From Galeopsis tetrahit (lineage: Eukaryota > Streptophyta > Magnoliopsida > Lamiales > Lamiaceae), in the NCBI GenBank assembly GCA_963675135.1, contig OY776121.1, positions 82,358,875-82,422,874 of the forward strand: a DNA stretch of 64,000 nucleotides. Direction: 5' to 3'. Shown piece after piece: positions 23,537-35,072 of this stretch. The notes beneath the pieces were generated by a model. That model made no database searches and had not been told where the DNA came from. It was given only the letters and a program-made list of their open reading frames with translations. Position numbers and translations under genes: made by a program. The first letter of the stretch is position 1; each line of letters begins with the position of its first letter.

Positions 23537-23952
23537 GGGCCTGTTTGGTTTAATGGATATATTAGGATGGGATAGGATAGGATATGATAGATATATTAGG
23601 ATGAGATTTAGTGGGATAATTTGAAAAATTGATTTAAAATTCATGTTTGGATTGATAGATTAAATTTTAGTGTCAAATGTTAAAAATACCCTTTGACATT
23701 AAAAGATATATATGTGGCAAATTGTAATTACTTTAGTTGGTAAGGGCAGTATAGTCAAATCACATCATTTTTATTCTCAAGGACTAATTGACTCACCTTC
23801 CCTCCTAAACTAATAATCATGCATGTAGGTAATTAAGTGGAAAAATAATATCGGACCATAATTAATCTCGGGCCAATTTCTAACAAAACAAACATGAGAA
23901 TTTCATGGATAAAATAATATTTCCTACCCAATCCAATAAACCAAACAATGTC
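23537..23952. mobile_element. Tourist-like (PIF/Harbinger) MITE
   Basis: The left end GGGCCTGTTTGGTTTAATGG and the inverted right end GACATTGTTTGGTTTATTGG match at 16 of 20 positions. They are flanked by TTA on both sides (23534-23536 and 23953-23955), the usual 3-bp duplication of this superfamily. The element is 416 bp and has no coding content. Confidence 0.8.
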
Positions 23953-24866
23953 TTACTCTATAATTGTATGAAAATTAAAGTCATAATGGTATTTAAGTAG
24001 TAGGTTTAGAGAACTTTCCATCAAAAAAGTAGTAGGTTTAGAGAGTTTTTCTATGAACCTTAGACAGGCCCCACTGTAATCGTGAATGCCACGTGCAATC
24101 AAGTTTGTATCCACTTTTTCGTCGTATGATGGACATGTCCACATTATTACAATGGGAGCGTGATGGGTGGCGACCTTTATCATTAATATCTCCTTGTTTG
24201 TTTTATTATATGTGGAAGCGATCTCCATGTTAAATTAATCTTTAATTGAAAGTTAAGTAGGAGTATTTTAAAATTAGCAAAGGGAGAGATTGAGAATATT
24301 AAATTAGAGTAGAAATTTCCTAATCCATACTTATGATGCAGTAGCTAATTGAATATGTGATTAGCTGTCATGGATGGATGTCGTATCAAATAAAAAAATT
24401 GATTGATTAAGAATTAAATGGATCGAGATTGTAAATTAATTAGATCGATTGATTTGCTTAATAAGACTGTAATCTTTTTTTTTTACTCTAGTTTATTAAG
24501 CTAATTGATCTTTAATAAAAGTATTAGAACATGGCTAATTATTAGGTACACATTTTTTTTTTCTTATTTTATAATTTTCTTTTAGTAATTAAAAAGATAA
24601 CTATCAATTAGTATAAAAGTGAAGATATTCATCGTATAGAAAATTATACTTCATCTGTCCAAATTTAAAGAAAATTATGGCCAATAAGAATAGTTTGGTG
24701 TTTTGTAACATTGTAATAAAATCTAAACACTCCAATCTTACGAGGGGGTTAAATTAATCAAATGTTCTCTCTCCCACCACGTTCCATTTGAACAATTTTC
24801 ATAAATTAAATATACTGTATTTTTTCTTCAAATCTTTGTCACGCGTTTCTTGACTATTTAATTAAA

Positions 24867-25729
24867 GGCTACAGATAAATGCACCAAATATTATGTTTTC
24901 ACAGATGTCTTCACCCTCAAATATGAGTTCACCTCCCATAAAATATCATAAATAACATTTTACATTACTAACACTTTAATACACATTACAAAAAAAAATT
25001 GAATCAAAACATGAAAAAGTTAGCCGCGCGAGTTTTGAATCAAAATGTGGAAAAGTTAATCGAGTTTTGAGTCAAAACGTGGAAAAGTTGGCCGAGTTTT
25101 GAATTAAAACGTGAAAAAGTTGACCGAGTTTTGAATCAAAACGTGGAAAAGTTGGCCTTGAATCAAAACGTGGAAAAGTTGGCCGGGTTTGATTCAAAAC
25201 GTGGAACTTTTTCCCGAAAAATCTCACAAAACTCGACAAACCAGTGCTGAGTTTTTGTAAAACGCAATTTTTTTAAAAAAAACTCGGAAACGAAATAAAC
25301 TACACATATATTCATTACAACTATACAATCATTCAACAATATGGTCAAATAAAACAATAATAACATGAAAATAATAAATTACAAAGAAATACTAAATTTT
25401 GGGTGGAAGAGGGATGCATGTATGAAGGGTAAAAACGTGTATCGTGAGAATGACTATGCAAAATTTTTAGGAACGGATGTAGTATTTGTTTAGAAATGAG
25501 GTGAACTCAGCACATCATATAAGTATAGTCTTTTTAACTATTAATTTAAAATTCTGTAAAAAAAAAACTGTTAATTCAAAATATAAATTGGGGTGGGGTG
25601 CACATCATATAAGTATAGTCTTTTTAACTATTAATTTAAAATTCTGTAAAAAAAAAAAACTGTTAATTCAAAATATAAATTTGGGTGGGGTGAAGACATA
25701 ATATATAGGAGGCATTTATCCGCGTGGTC
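24867..25729. mobile_element. Mutator-like MITE with 9-bp target duplication
   Basis: The ends (GGCTACAGATAAATGC at the left; inverted GACCACGCGGATAAATGCC at the right) are imperfect inverted repeats. They are flanked by the perfect 9-bp repeat TTAATTAAA (24858-24866 and 25730-25738), the duplication length of Mutator-like elements. Inside are about five copies of a gttttgaatcaaaacgtgg unit (25015-25205) and a direct duplication of roughly 93 bp (about 25508-25690). The element is non-coding. Confidence 0.75.
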
Positions 25730-25871
25730 TTAATTAAAAAGTGAAAAAAAAAATCTAATGGGCCCATTTGTACTTTTACAGCCATTTTATCAAAAGTTAA
25801 GCCTTTAGAGATGGGCCAAATCATAAATAAATGGCAACAGCCCATTAAAAGCCATCTTAATTATGGCCGCG

Positions 25872-26675
25872 GATAAATGCCCAATTATTATGTCTTCACC
25901 TCGTTGGATGTCTTCAATCCTTATATATGAGTTTAACAAACTTTTTATTTTTTAAAATTATCCCCTTTATTCATAAATCCTATTTTTTCTTCATCTTCAC
26001 TCCTTTTTTGAATTTCTCTCTACCATGGTTCGATTTCGCATTCACTATTCAATATATGTGTAGTGTATTTTGTTTTCGATTTTTTTTTTACAAAAATTGC
26101 ATTTTGCAAAAACTCAGCACTGGTTCGCCATGTTTTGTGAGATTTTTCGAAAAAAAATTATTACGTTTTGAATTAAAACTCGACCAATTTTTCCACATTT
26201 TGATTCAAAACTTGACCAACTTTTTCACATTTTGATTCAAAATTCGACCAACTCTTTCATGTTTTGATTCAACATTGGTTCGCCGAGTTTTGAATCAAAA
26301 TGTGGAAAAGTTGGCTGAGTTTTGATTAAAATGTGGAACTTTTTTTCGAAAAATCTCACAAAACTCGACGAACCAATGTTATGTTTTTGTAAAAAAAAAC
26401 TCGAAAATGAAATACACTACACATATATTCATTACAACTATACAATCATGTAACAATACGATCAAAATAAAACAACAATAACATAAAAAATAATCAATTA
26501 CAAAGAAATATATATACTATGTTTTTTGGGTGACTGAGGAATGCAAAAAAACAATTTTTTTTTGGTTATGAGTGGAGTGAACTCAGCACATAAGGGTAGT
26601 ATAGTCTTTTTATCTATTAATTCAAAATATAAATTGGGGGTGGGATGATACATAATATGTGGGGATGCATTTATC
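25872..26675. mobile_element. Second copy of the Mutator-like MITE family
   Basis: This copy starts gataaatgcccaattattat and ends gatgcatttatc, with the same subterminal motifs as the element at 24867-25729. The gttttgaatcaaaatgtgg repeats and the caaaactcgac / gatttttcgaaaa block lie partly in inverted orientation relative to the first copy (about 26090-26350 against 25015-25270). No target duplication was found, and the outer edges may extend a few bases (to about 25864 and 26690). Confidence 0.6.
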
Positions 26676-27099
26676 ATATTCAGCGTGGTAGCGGAAGCAA
26701 GTATAACCTATCCAAAACTGGACCGGATTCTATATAGGAACCAAGCAACTGATCCTATTCCATTTCCCGCGCTTCACTTTAAATTAGAAACGCTGGAGAG
26801 AGAGAGGGAGAGACAGAGAGGGAAATCGCCATAAAAATTCAACCGTTTATCTTCCTCAACTCCAGGTTAATTTGCAACGCACATAATTATACGTTTGTAG
26901 TGATGATTATATGGATTTAAGAACCTGAATTTGTGAACTGTTTGGTTAATGAATTTGATTTTAAACATGTTTGATGTGACCACATCAAATTCACATGAGT
27001 GAATAAGAGAGAACACAATCAAAAAGAGATTAAAAATAATAAATACCTAAATGAACTCCTTGGATATCCTTGAGTGGTAAATGGGAGTGCACGACAAGA

Positions 27100-28990
27100 A
27101 CTAATGTAAGGACCTGCACAAAAACCGGGCCGGAGAGTTGTCCGGCGACGGCCCTCCGACGCTCAAGTCAGTCGAGGAAGATGATGAATAATAGAGAAAG
27201 AAAATGTGTATTCAAGAGAGTGAGCTTAAAGACATAGAAATGAGGTAGATAACTTATATACTTTTGTACCTGAGGGGTAGAATAATAATTACGCTTTATA
27301 GGGTTTGTTACCGGGCTATGCAACGTCATAGTACAGTTCTAATATTCATTAAATGTTTTAAGTAGTGTGCCCACATTTGCAAAGATATTCTGACACATCT
27401 GGATTGTATGCTCTCTTTTACTATACTAAGGACATTATGCTTTGAAATGAGAATCTTTGGTCAGAAACCAAGTCCAGTTCCCACGTTCAGATCTAATGTC
27501 GAAAATAACTCCAATAAAATTTATTTAGGCCAGGTCCTGACAGAGGAGGTCTGACACATCGAGATCGTGTGATCTCCTTTTCTGTATGAAGGACATGCTT
27601 TTTAGAGGGCCCTTAGTTAGAGGTCACTCATCTCTTCTCTGGCAGATCGGAGTAGAGATGAGAAGTTATTCTTGCGGGATTTACCCAGGCCAGATCTTGG
27701 AGGAGTAGAGATGAGAAGTTATTCTTGCGGGATTTACCCAGGCCAGATCTTGGAGGAGGAGGTTTGTATGATCCTTCTTCTGAACTCTCAATTCATTATG
27801 CTCCTTAGGGATGGCAATGGGCCGGGTCGGGCCGGGTACCTAGATACCCGGACCCGACCCGTTTTAATCCTGGTCCGGGTCGGGCCGGGTCAAATCAGGG
27901 CAACCCATTATATATATATTTTTTAAAAGAAATGAAAAATAATACTTTTTTTTAAAAACACATAACACAAATTTTAAATTTGTATTGAAAAATAAATAAA
28001 ATAGTCTTAAAATCATGTTTATAAATTTATTTTCACATTTATGAAGGTGAATTATTGTTATATATATTAATAAATATCAAAATATTTAACATATATTATA
28101 TTTATATGTATAATATATATAAAAAATAAATATAAAAACGGGTCACGGGTCCGGGTCACAGGTCGAGGGCGATACCCGGACCCGCCCCATTTCAATACGG
28201 GTCCGGGGCGGGGTGACCCAAATAGCACGGGTCGGAGCGGTTCGGGGCGGGGCGGGTTGAAATTGCCATCCCTAATGCTCCTCTGACCAGAAAGTAATCT
28301 TAGAAAAAACTCTCTTCCAATATTGAGAGATGAGTAACTAGGTATGATCAAATGTTTCTTCCACGTACGCACGTCCTGTCAACTATGATCTCTCCTTTGA
28401 CGCATCAGAGGAGAGATAGAAACGACTTCTTGCAATTCTAGGGTTAAGTTTAGAACAACTTCTTATGCAGGGATCCTAAGATCTGGGGAGGCTTCCACTC
28501 GTACACTAAATTTATTAAGGAGAGGTTCTTCGAGATGAGGCCACTTCCTATAATCAAATCTGATCTGGTAAGGAAAGTATTCCATATTAAAATAGTTTTT
28601 TCCCGGTCAGAGGAGGTCTCGGGCATCTCTCCTCTGATCCGGGCACGTGTTCTCGAGTAACAAAAACTCGAACATATTTGTAATGTACTCCAAATATGAT
28701 TAGACGAGATCCCATATCGAAACTCATTTAGAGATATGACTTTGTTATGTCATATCATACAAGTTAGGGTCTTTTCTGGGACGTGATCTCTTCTGGGATG
28801 TGGGCTCTCCTAACTAGATCTGATCTGGTATGAGAAATGTCCTAAATCAAACTGTTCTCTTCGGGTCTAATCAGGGGAGATCTCAGACATCTCTCATCTG
28901 ATCAGAGCTTGCGTTCTCAAGTGAGAGAGGCTCAAAACCCTTTATACTATTCTCAAGTATGATCAAGGTGAATCTTTCATATCAAATCTT
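27100..28990. repeat. Repeat-rich region with LTR-like text and diverged tandem units
   Basis: A 53-bp unit (beginning gtagagatgagaagttattc) is repeated exactly in tandem at 27652-27757. Longer diverged units follow: atctgatctggta recurs at about 28559 and 28820, and the surrounding text (aggagatctc, catctctcctctgat) recurs with a period near 260 bases. The opening part (gggccggagagttgtccgg and following, about 27128) resembles the regulatory ends of plant LTR retrotransposons, but no pair of LTRs could be delimited. Confidence 0.45.
27806..28274. mobile_element. hAT-type MITE with perfect 8-bp target duplication
   Basis: The ends are a perfect 13-bp inverted repeat (TAGGGATGGCAAT at 27806-27818 and ATTGCCATCCCTA at 28262-28274). 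They are flanked by ATGCTCCT on both sides (27798-27805 and 28275-28282). Subterminal stretches are rich in gggtcggg / ccgacccg. The 469-bp element has no transposase. Confidence 0.9.
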
Positions 28991-29329
28991 TTTATGAGAT
29001 ATATATTCAGAATCACGAATCTATGAGGAATGTTGATCGCGGATTGAGTTTGTGCTGTTAATTCTGAGTTCAAATGTTTACATCTTCATAAGCACCCACA
29101 GTCACAGAGCAGAGGTTTATGACCCCGAAAACACAATCAGAGGCTTGATTTTTCCTACTTTTGGTTTCAGGATGAAGAGAACATTGAGAGTTGGTGAAAA
29201 GAAACAGAAGCTCAATAGTTCAAGGCTTTGGATTGGATTAAATGTTAGTTGTGCTCATCTATCATCAATTCTCCCTGACTTCTACACATTTATATTACTG
29301 TCTCACTATAACCAGATGTAGGATCATGT

Positions 29330-30460
29330 TAGGTCACTTTTGATTGTTAGCAAAATGATTTGTTGTATGGCTGTCCATTTTCATGGAGTTACATTTGTAA
29401 TTGGTTACGCTCGATTGATGATGAAGTGTGTTGAATTGGTTTTATTTTCCATTTTCACATTATGTACTGTTCAGTTGTATATGGTCAAGAAACTTGGACT
29501 TGTAAACATGGAGTTACATTTAGTTGAAAGTTTAAATATTTTCCTTTGTTTATTTGCGTGCATTCGTGAGAACAACTTTTGTACAAATACTTTTATGCAA
29601 ATTTACAAAGATTCGTGTAAATCAAGTGATTTGCATTGTGAAAATTTGCTCATGAATCTTACTCCATACTATGATCATATATTCTCTGGTCGTAAATGAA
29701 AAATTACACTTCCAACATTATGTTAATATCATAGATTAGGTTGGCGTTTGTGTATATTGTGTTATATTAAGACACCAACGTCATATAATATTAATTTCCA
29801 AGTACAATCCATGTCTTGATAACCAACTTACATTAGTGTCCTCAAAAAACACCAAGGTTCAAACAAAAATAAACAATAATTCCTATACCAAAATAACATA
29901 AGATTCATATATCCAAAGAAAAACACTAAATAACAAAGTAAAACTTAATTCAAATGCCCATTTGATTTGATATATTTAAGGGAAAATTGTTTATACCTAC
30001 ATTTTGAAATTTTTTTAGGAAAAACTACCACCTCAATTTTTTATTAGTTAGAGCAACAAAATGGGGTATGAAATTACTATTATATCCTTCATTTAACTTT
30101 ATCTCACTTTACTATCTCAAATTTATTATTTTATATTCAAATTTTAAAAATTCTTTTTCAACATCATTAATTAATATTATTATTTTATATTTGTATTCAA
30201 ATTTTATTTAAAAATTATTTATTTGTTCTTATTTTTTTATTCTGTTTTTTTTAATAGAATTGAGAAATAATTTTTTTTTTTTTACTTTTCTTACATTATT
30301 TCTTTTTTATATTATAAGGCATTTGGAAATTAATTTTCCTTTTTATATATTATATTTATTTTTTTCAAAAATTATTTACATTCAAATTTTAAATTATAGA
30401 ATAATTTTTTGTTTCTATTTTATTTAATTTTTTTATATAATATTACATTATATTGAGTAT
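29330..30460. other. AT-rich intergenic DNA, no gene supported
   Basis: A 119-codon frame at 29340-29699 has no recognisable motif. From about 29990 the sequence becomes very AT-rich with long T-runs. No inverted repeats with a duplication were found. Confidence 0.5.
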
Positions 30461-30464
30461 ATGT

Positions 30465-30580
30465 TTGCATACATACATTGCATTCGAGCATTATATATTG
30501 CATACATGCATTGCATACGAGCATTATATATTGCATACATACATTGCATACGAGCACTATATATTGCATACGAGCAATAA
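30465..30580. repeat. 33-bp minisatellite
   Basis: Three nearly identical 33-bp units (beginning ttgcatacatacattgcat and ending gagcattatata) followed by a partial fourth. Because the unit is a multiple of three, it keeps frames open on both strands and creates spurious peptides. Confidence 0.8.
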
Positions 30581-30849
30581 ATATTTCATATACCGAAAAC
30601 CGATCCATATTTACAACACATTGAGTTTATTTAACAGATAATAATTATATTTAATGCTTTAGAGGATAATAATTACTTAAAATGAATTAAAAGTGTGGAA
30701 TGAATTGTTTGGCAAAAACATCCCCAAATACTAGATAGACACGGTCGATTAATACCGGAAAAAATAGATTATTTTTATTTTGAGTAATTATTTATTTTAT
30801 AGTATTCGATTGAATGTCATTAATTATTTATTTTATAGCATTTGGTTGA

Positions 30850-31990
30850 ATGAAACCAGTGGTGTGAATCTGGGGGTGTATTAAGTGAAACTGGGGGTGC
30901 ACATTTGGGCTAGTAAACCCTAGCCCATTAGTAAACTCATTGGAAGGATAGAACCCTAGTCTCTGCCCTAGAACATGTTTGGCCGCCGCCGCCTTAGAAA
31001 TCGCCGACACCACCGTCGGCAACGCACAGAGCTCCGCCGCCCATCCGTTACAGCAACACCACCTGTGGAAAACCCCAAATCAGAAAAACACGCAGAGCTC
31101 CAACGCAAAGTCGGAAAAAACGAAATACAAACCAGAAATCGAAACACGAAACCCAAAGCCAGAAAAGTACATCAGATTTGAAAACATAAAAAGTAATACA
31201 AAAAAATCACAAACCCCATCGTCTTCAGTCGCCGCCACTCTCACGGTGGAGTTGCAGATCGGCGTCGACGTCGACCAAAGCTAGATCCAGGCGGCGGCAC
31301 CGACGAACCATCGAGGGCAGAGACTTTCTTCACCGGCGTCCACAAATCATCGAGGGCTTCGTCGCAGCCGCCACCAAAGTTACGCCCCAGCGCCGCCTCC
31401 TTCCCTCCCTCGCTTTTTTTCTTCAGATCTGTTACATCACAACAGCGGCGCCTCTTCTCCCTAGCCCAGCGCCGCCGCTGCCCTGCCTTCCCCCACCCAA
31501 ACCCTCGCCCCAACACCGCGGCCGCCGTCCCTTCCTCTCGACGCGCAGAGCTCCGCCGCCTTGAGTCGACAAACCACTTCGTCTTGAGTCGAAGACCTCT
31601 TCGACTCCCACAGTGATGCAGATCGACATCGATCGACCCCTGCCTTGTCTTCGCCGATCTCTCCGGCGGCCAAAAAAATTACCACCACCAGCTCGGCCAC
31701 AATTTCGACGGCCAAGGCTCGATCCAGGCGGCGGCCACGACAAACGGTGGCTGGATTTGAAAACTATTGGAGAAATGAATGAGAGAGTTTTGTAAAAAGG
31801 AGAGAGAATAGATGGAGATTTGAAAATGATGTTTGAAATGGGGAAAATGGAGGACATATATTAACCCTAGGTTTAAAGATGAAGGACAAGGGCAAAATTG
31901 AGATTTTCCATCAAATTTGAAGATATAAGTAATATAAAATAATTGTGGTAGTTTTACACACTAAGGGATGCTAGATTGAGGTTTTGAGTA
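30850..31990. mobile_element. Non-autonomous repeat with GC-rich core (family D, copy 2, inverted)
   Basis: This is the inverted counterpart of the repeat at 6670-7690. Read on the minus strand it shows gactagggttct, aatgggctagg and tgcacccccagttt at one edge and the gatcggcgaagac core near 31650. The GC-rich core gives several overlapping frames of 60-140 codons on both strands, all rich in Arg, Pro, Ala and Gly and none resembling a known protein. A captured gene fragment is possible but unproven. Confidence 0.5.
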
Positions 31991-32026
31991 AATATTCACT
32001 ATATTTAACAGAGAGAGGGAGATTTG

Positions 32027-32335
32027 TCAAATTGCTGGAGACACCAAACTATCAGCACACATAATTGCCTCATCTCTACGCATGCCATATTCCATAAGAG
32101 GCGTAGCCTCCTGGTCATTGAAGGAATATTTCATCCATGATGAGATCACCATTGACGTCAAATCCCAAAGGAGACACCGCAAAGAAGTTGCTGGGTCCTT
32201 CAACAATTTTCTTGTTTCATTACCCAAACCTCAAAAATAGATCGAGGACAACTCATTCTCCTTTAACACGGCTAACAAGCTAGCTGCATCCATCTCCAAA
32301 TAATCCCAATCCAAATTCACACTGAACGGGGGGTG
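32027..32335 (-). pseudogene. Truncated coding-like fragment of unknown identity
   Basis: On the minus strand the sequence reads NLDWDYLEMDAASLLAVLKE, reaches a stop within the next dozen codons, then continues in frame with GLGNETRKLLKDPATSLRCL and SSWMKYSFNDQEATPLMEYG to a stop near 32027. The composition looks like real protein. It stops at the left end of a hAT-like element (32336). I do not recognise the family. Confidence 0.3.
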
Positions 32336-32890
32336 CAGGGGCGGACCTATGTATATCATGGGGGTGGCCATGGCCCCCTCAACTTTTTTTTTTTAATATA
32401 TATTATATGTAGTAATTATTAAATTAATTTTATTATAACTGTTCTACACTTTTTAAGTAATAGACTCTTATTCAAATAAGTCTTATCCAAATACTAATAT
32501 TAAAATATACTTTAATTTCTTATATTTTAGTTTTAAAAGTTAATAATTTTTTAAAAGGCCACTATCAAATATTAGTATATATTTTTATTGATAAATTCTT
32601 ATATATAATTGAGTGTATTTTTAATATATTCTCATTTATTCAATTGAATTTCGATCATTAGAATCAAGTTAAAATTGCACCATATAATACAAATGTGTCT
32701 TATTTTAATTCCTTATATTTTATGATGTGAATTAGTGATTATAATTTATTTTTTACTAGTAAAGCTCTTTTTCTCGTGTTAACAAATTCACAACATAGCA
32801 AAAACACATTATACAGTTTGAAATATTTATAGAGTTTTAGATATTTAACAGGGACAAAATATATAAATATATAATATTTAAATTTTATTA
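32336..32890. mobile_element. hAT-like element, left end only
   Basis: CAGGGGCGGACC at 32336-32347 matches the end of the complete hAT MITE at 15742 (CAAGGGCGGACC). It is followed by AT-rich sequence similar in style. No matching right end or target duplication was found, so the element is truncated or overwritten by the family C element that follows; the given right limit is arbitrary. Confidence 0.4.
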
Positions 32891-32924
32891 ACGAACATAT
32901 AAAATTGGGGAAAATTTTTCAACT

Positions 32925-33613
32925 TTCGACCAACCAGTGTCGACCATAAACACTCTCGTCGACAAATCGTTGTCGACGGGAATGTATATGGTCGAAACGG
33001 TTGGTCAAAATTTTTAAAAAAAAACATTTTTTTTTAAATTCGACTATGTAAGGTCGATCAAATACACTCTCGTCGACAACAATTTGTCTACGAAGGTGTA
33101 TGTAATCGACCTTATACGGTCGAAAATCGAAAAAAAAGAAAAGAAAAAAACTAGGGTTTTCTGCAAAAATGCAAAAAACCCTAGTGGGGTGTGTCGGCGT
33201 CGGAGGGAGGAGGGGGCGGCCGCGATCTGCTCATTTTTTTTTTTTTTTACAGTTGGGGGGTGGGGCGACGGGCTCGGCGAGGGAGAGGGGAGGGGACGGT
33301 CGCGGCGGCCGCGATCTGTCTCTTTTTTTACAGTTGGGGGGTGGGGCGACGGCCGCGCGCGGCCAAGATCTGTTCTTTTTTTTTTTTTTTATAGGCGGTG
33401 GGGTGGGGGGAAGACGGGCTTGGCGAGGGAGTGAGGGGCTAGCGTCGCCGGCGGTGGTGGAGAAGATGAAAGAAGAAATGGAGGAAGAAAGATGGAGGAT
33501 TTGGGGGTGTGGGTAGTAAAAAAAAATTTATGAAGAATGGGTATTTATGACATTTGAGGGGAGGTGTGACCTAAAATTCGGGGAGTGCATCTCTCCGTAA
33601 TGGAGGTGCATAT
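32925..33613. mobile_element. Family C element, truncated left end, two hairpin modules (copy 3)
   Basis: The right end (gcatctctccgtaatggagg, then tgcatat) matches, in inverted sense, the left end of copy 1 at 13490. Two hairpin modules with GTCGAC and TATACAC-type arms lie at about 32927-33003 and 33046-33123. A G-rich arm with poly-T blocks (33186-33450) follows, as in copy 1. The family's left end was not found. Confidence 0.55.
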
Positions 33614-34191
33614 AGTCAAACCCTAAAATTAATTTTAAAATAGTTTATTGGATATTCCAATCAAGTGACCCATAACACTTGGACCAAGCCCATCTAGGAT
33701 CCATTATCCACGCACAGATCACATGATGGACCGTCTAATCTCGAATATAAAAATATTTAAAATAATACTGTAGTACTCTGTATAAATGATATATATATAT
33801 GTATATATATATTTTTTTAAAGGGCTGAATTCGAATATAAATACTTCAATGTTTTACATTTTTTTAATGAGGGAATTAATAATTTCTGATTTTGAAGCAA
33901 CATATTAGACAGGAACAGGGGTAAAGTTTTATTTGAAGAATACTGAATTATTTTTTGCTGACTAAACTTATGTTATAAGTTTATGTTTCATGATGGTATT
34001 ATCCAAATCACATTCTAAAGTAAAATAATATGCAAATATGAAAATGAAAGTTTCATTTCACACACGAGACCATCTCACATGTAAGAAAGTCATGCATTAT
34101 ACGTAGGGATGAGAAGAAATTGGTTACTAACTAAAAATCGAGCCGAATTAAACTGGGGTCGGTTATCAAATACTTCGTTTTTTATTGTCAA

Positions 34192-34746
34192 AGTCTCGAG
34201 TGTACTTAAGTACACTTATTTGAGTACACTTTGATTGGTCAACTGTTGACCGTTGGTCAACGATTAAACTTTAACTTTTTTTTTTTCAATTTGTTTTTTT
34301 TAAAAAAAGTGTATGATAGTATATTGAAAAGTGTATATTTGTTTTTTAATGAAAAGTGTATCTTACTATATTGAAAAGTGCAATATTGTTTTTAATGAAA
34401 AGTGTATGTTTTTATAAAAAAAGTGTATGTTATTATTAATGAAAAATGTATGTTATTATAACTGAAAAATTTATGTTATTATAACTGAAAATTACTATAT
34501 GATATTATAACTGAAAAATGTATTATGATCTATTAATGAAAAGTGTATATTATTATAACTTAAAAGTGTATGATATTATAACTGAAAAATGTATATTAAT
34601 GTAGTTGAAAATATTATTGAAAAATGTAATTTTTTCTGTATATAAAAAAAAAATCGAAAAAAGTCAAAGTTTCACCGTTGACCGATCAACAATTGACCAA
34701 TCAAAGACTACTCAAGTACATGGTGTACTTGAGTACACAAGAGACT
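34192..34746. mobile_element. Foldback element with AT-rich tandem centre
   Basis: The arms of about 90 bp (34192-34281 and 34657-34746) are inverted copies containing agtctc, gtgtacttragtacac, tttgattggtcaa and gttgacc. The centre (34310-34640) is about ten diverged copies of a gaaaagtgtatgttattataa unit. The element is non-coding. Confidence 0.7.
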
Positions 34747-34810
34747 CAAAGTGAATATTTCGGTTAATCGAAAATCGAATCAAATTGGGGTACATATAAA
34801 TTATATATTA

Positions 34811-35072
34811 CTCCCTCCGTCCACGAAAAGTAGTCACATTTGCCCTATATTCTTTGTCCACAAAATGTAGTCCCATACCCTTTTTTTAAACTATTACCCT
34901 TCAACCATCACTTAATTACTCAAATTGTCATCAACTTTATTCACAAACAATCACTTTATTCACAATGTACCCCACAATATCCTACAATACCCTTACTTTA
35001 TCTACTTTATCTACCTTTTTCTTAAAACACGTGCCCCCTCCCCATGTCCCTACTTTTCATGGATGGAGGGAG
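34811..35072. mobile_element. Stowaway MITE
   Basis: The element starts CTCCCTCCGTCCACGAAAAG, ends with the inverted form cttttcatggatggagggag, and is flanked by TA on both sides (34809-34810 and 35073-35074). It is 262 bp and typical of plant Tc1/mariner-derived MITEs. Confidence 0.9.

Larger units (their letters stand above)
26800..29321 (+). other. Possible small gene of unknown identity, interrupted by repeats
   Basis: A leader-like GA-rich stretch followed by cttcctcaactccag|gttaat (26865) looks like a 5' UTR exon with a splice donor. At 29171 tttggtttcag|gatgaag looks like an acceptor just before ATGAAGAGAACATTGAGAG, which opens a 49-codon frame (MKRTLRVGEKKQKLNSSRLW, ending at 29321). 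The intron would be about 2.3 kb and contains a hAT element and tandem repeats. I do not recognise the peptide, and splice-site-like strings occur by chance, so this is a weak suggestion. Confidence 0.2.

Noticed and set aside
33084..33516. Frames of 67-116 codons with poly-Phe runs
   Set aside because: Phe runs come from poly-T blocks in the G-rich arm of a family C element.
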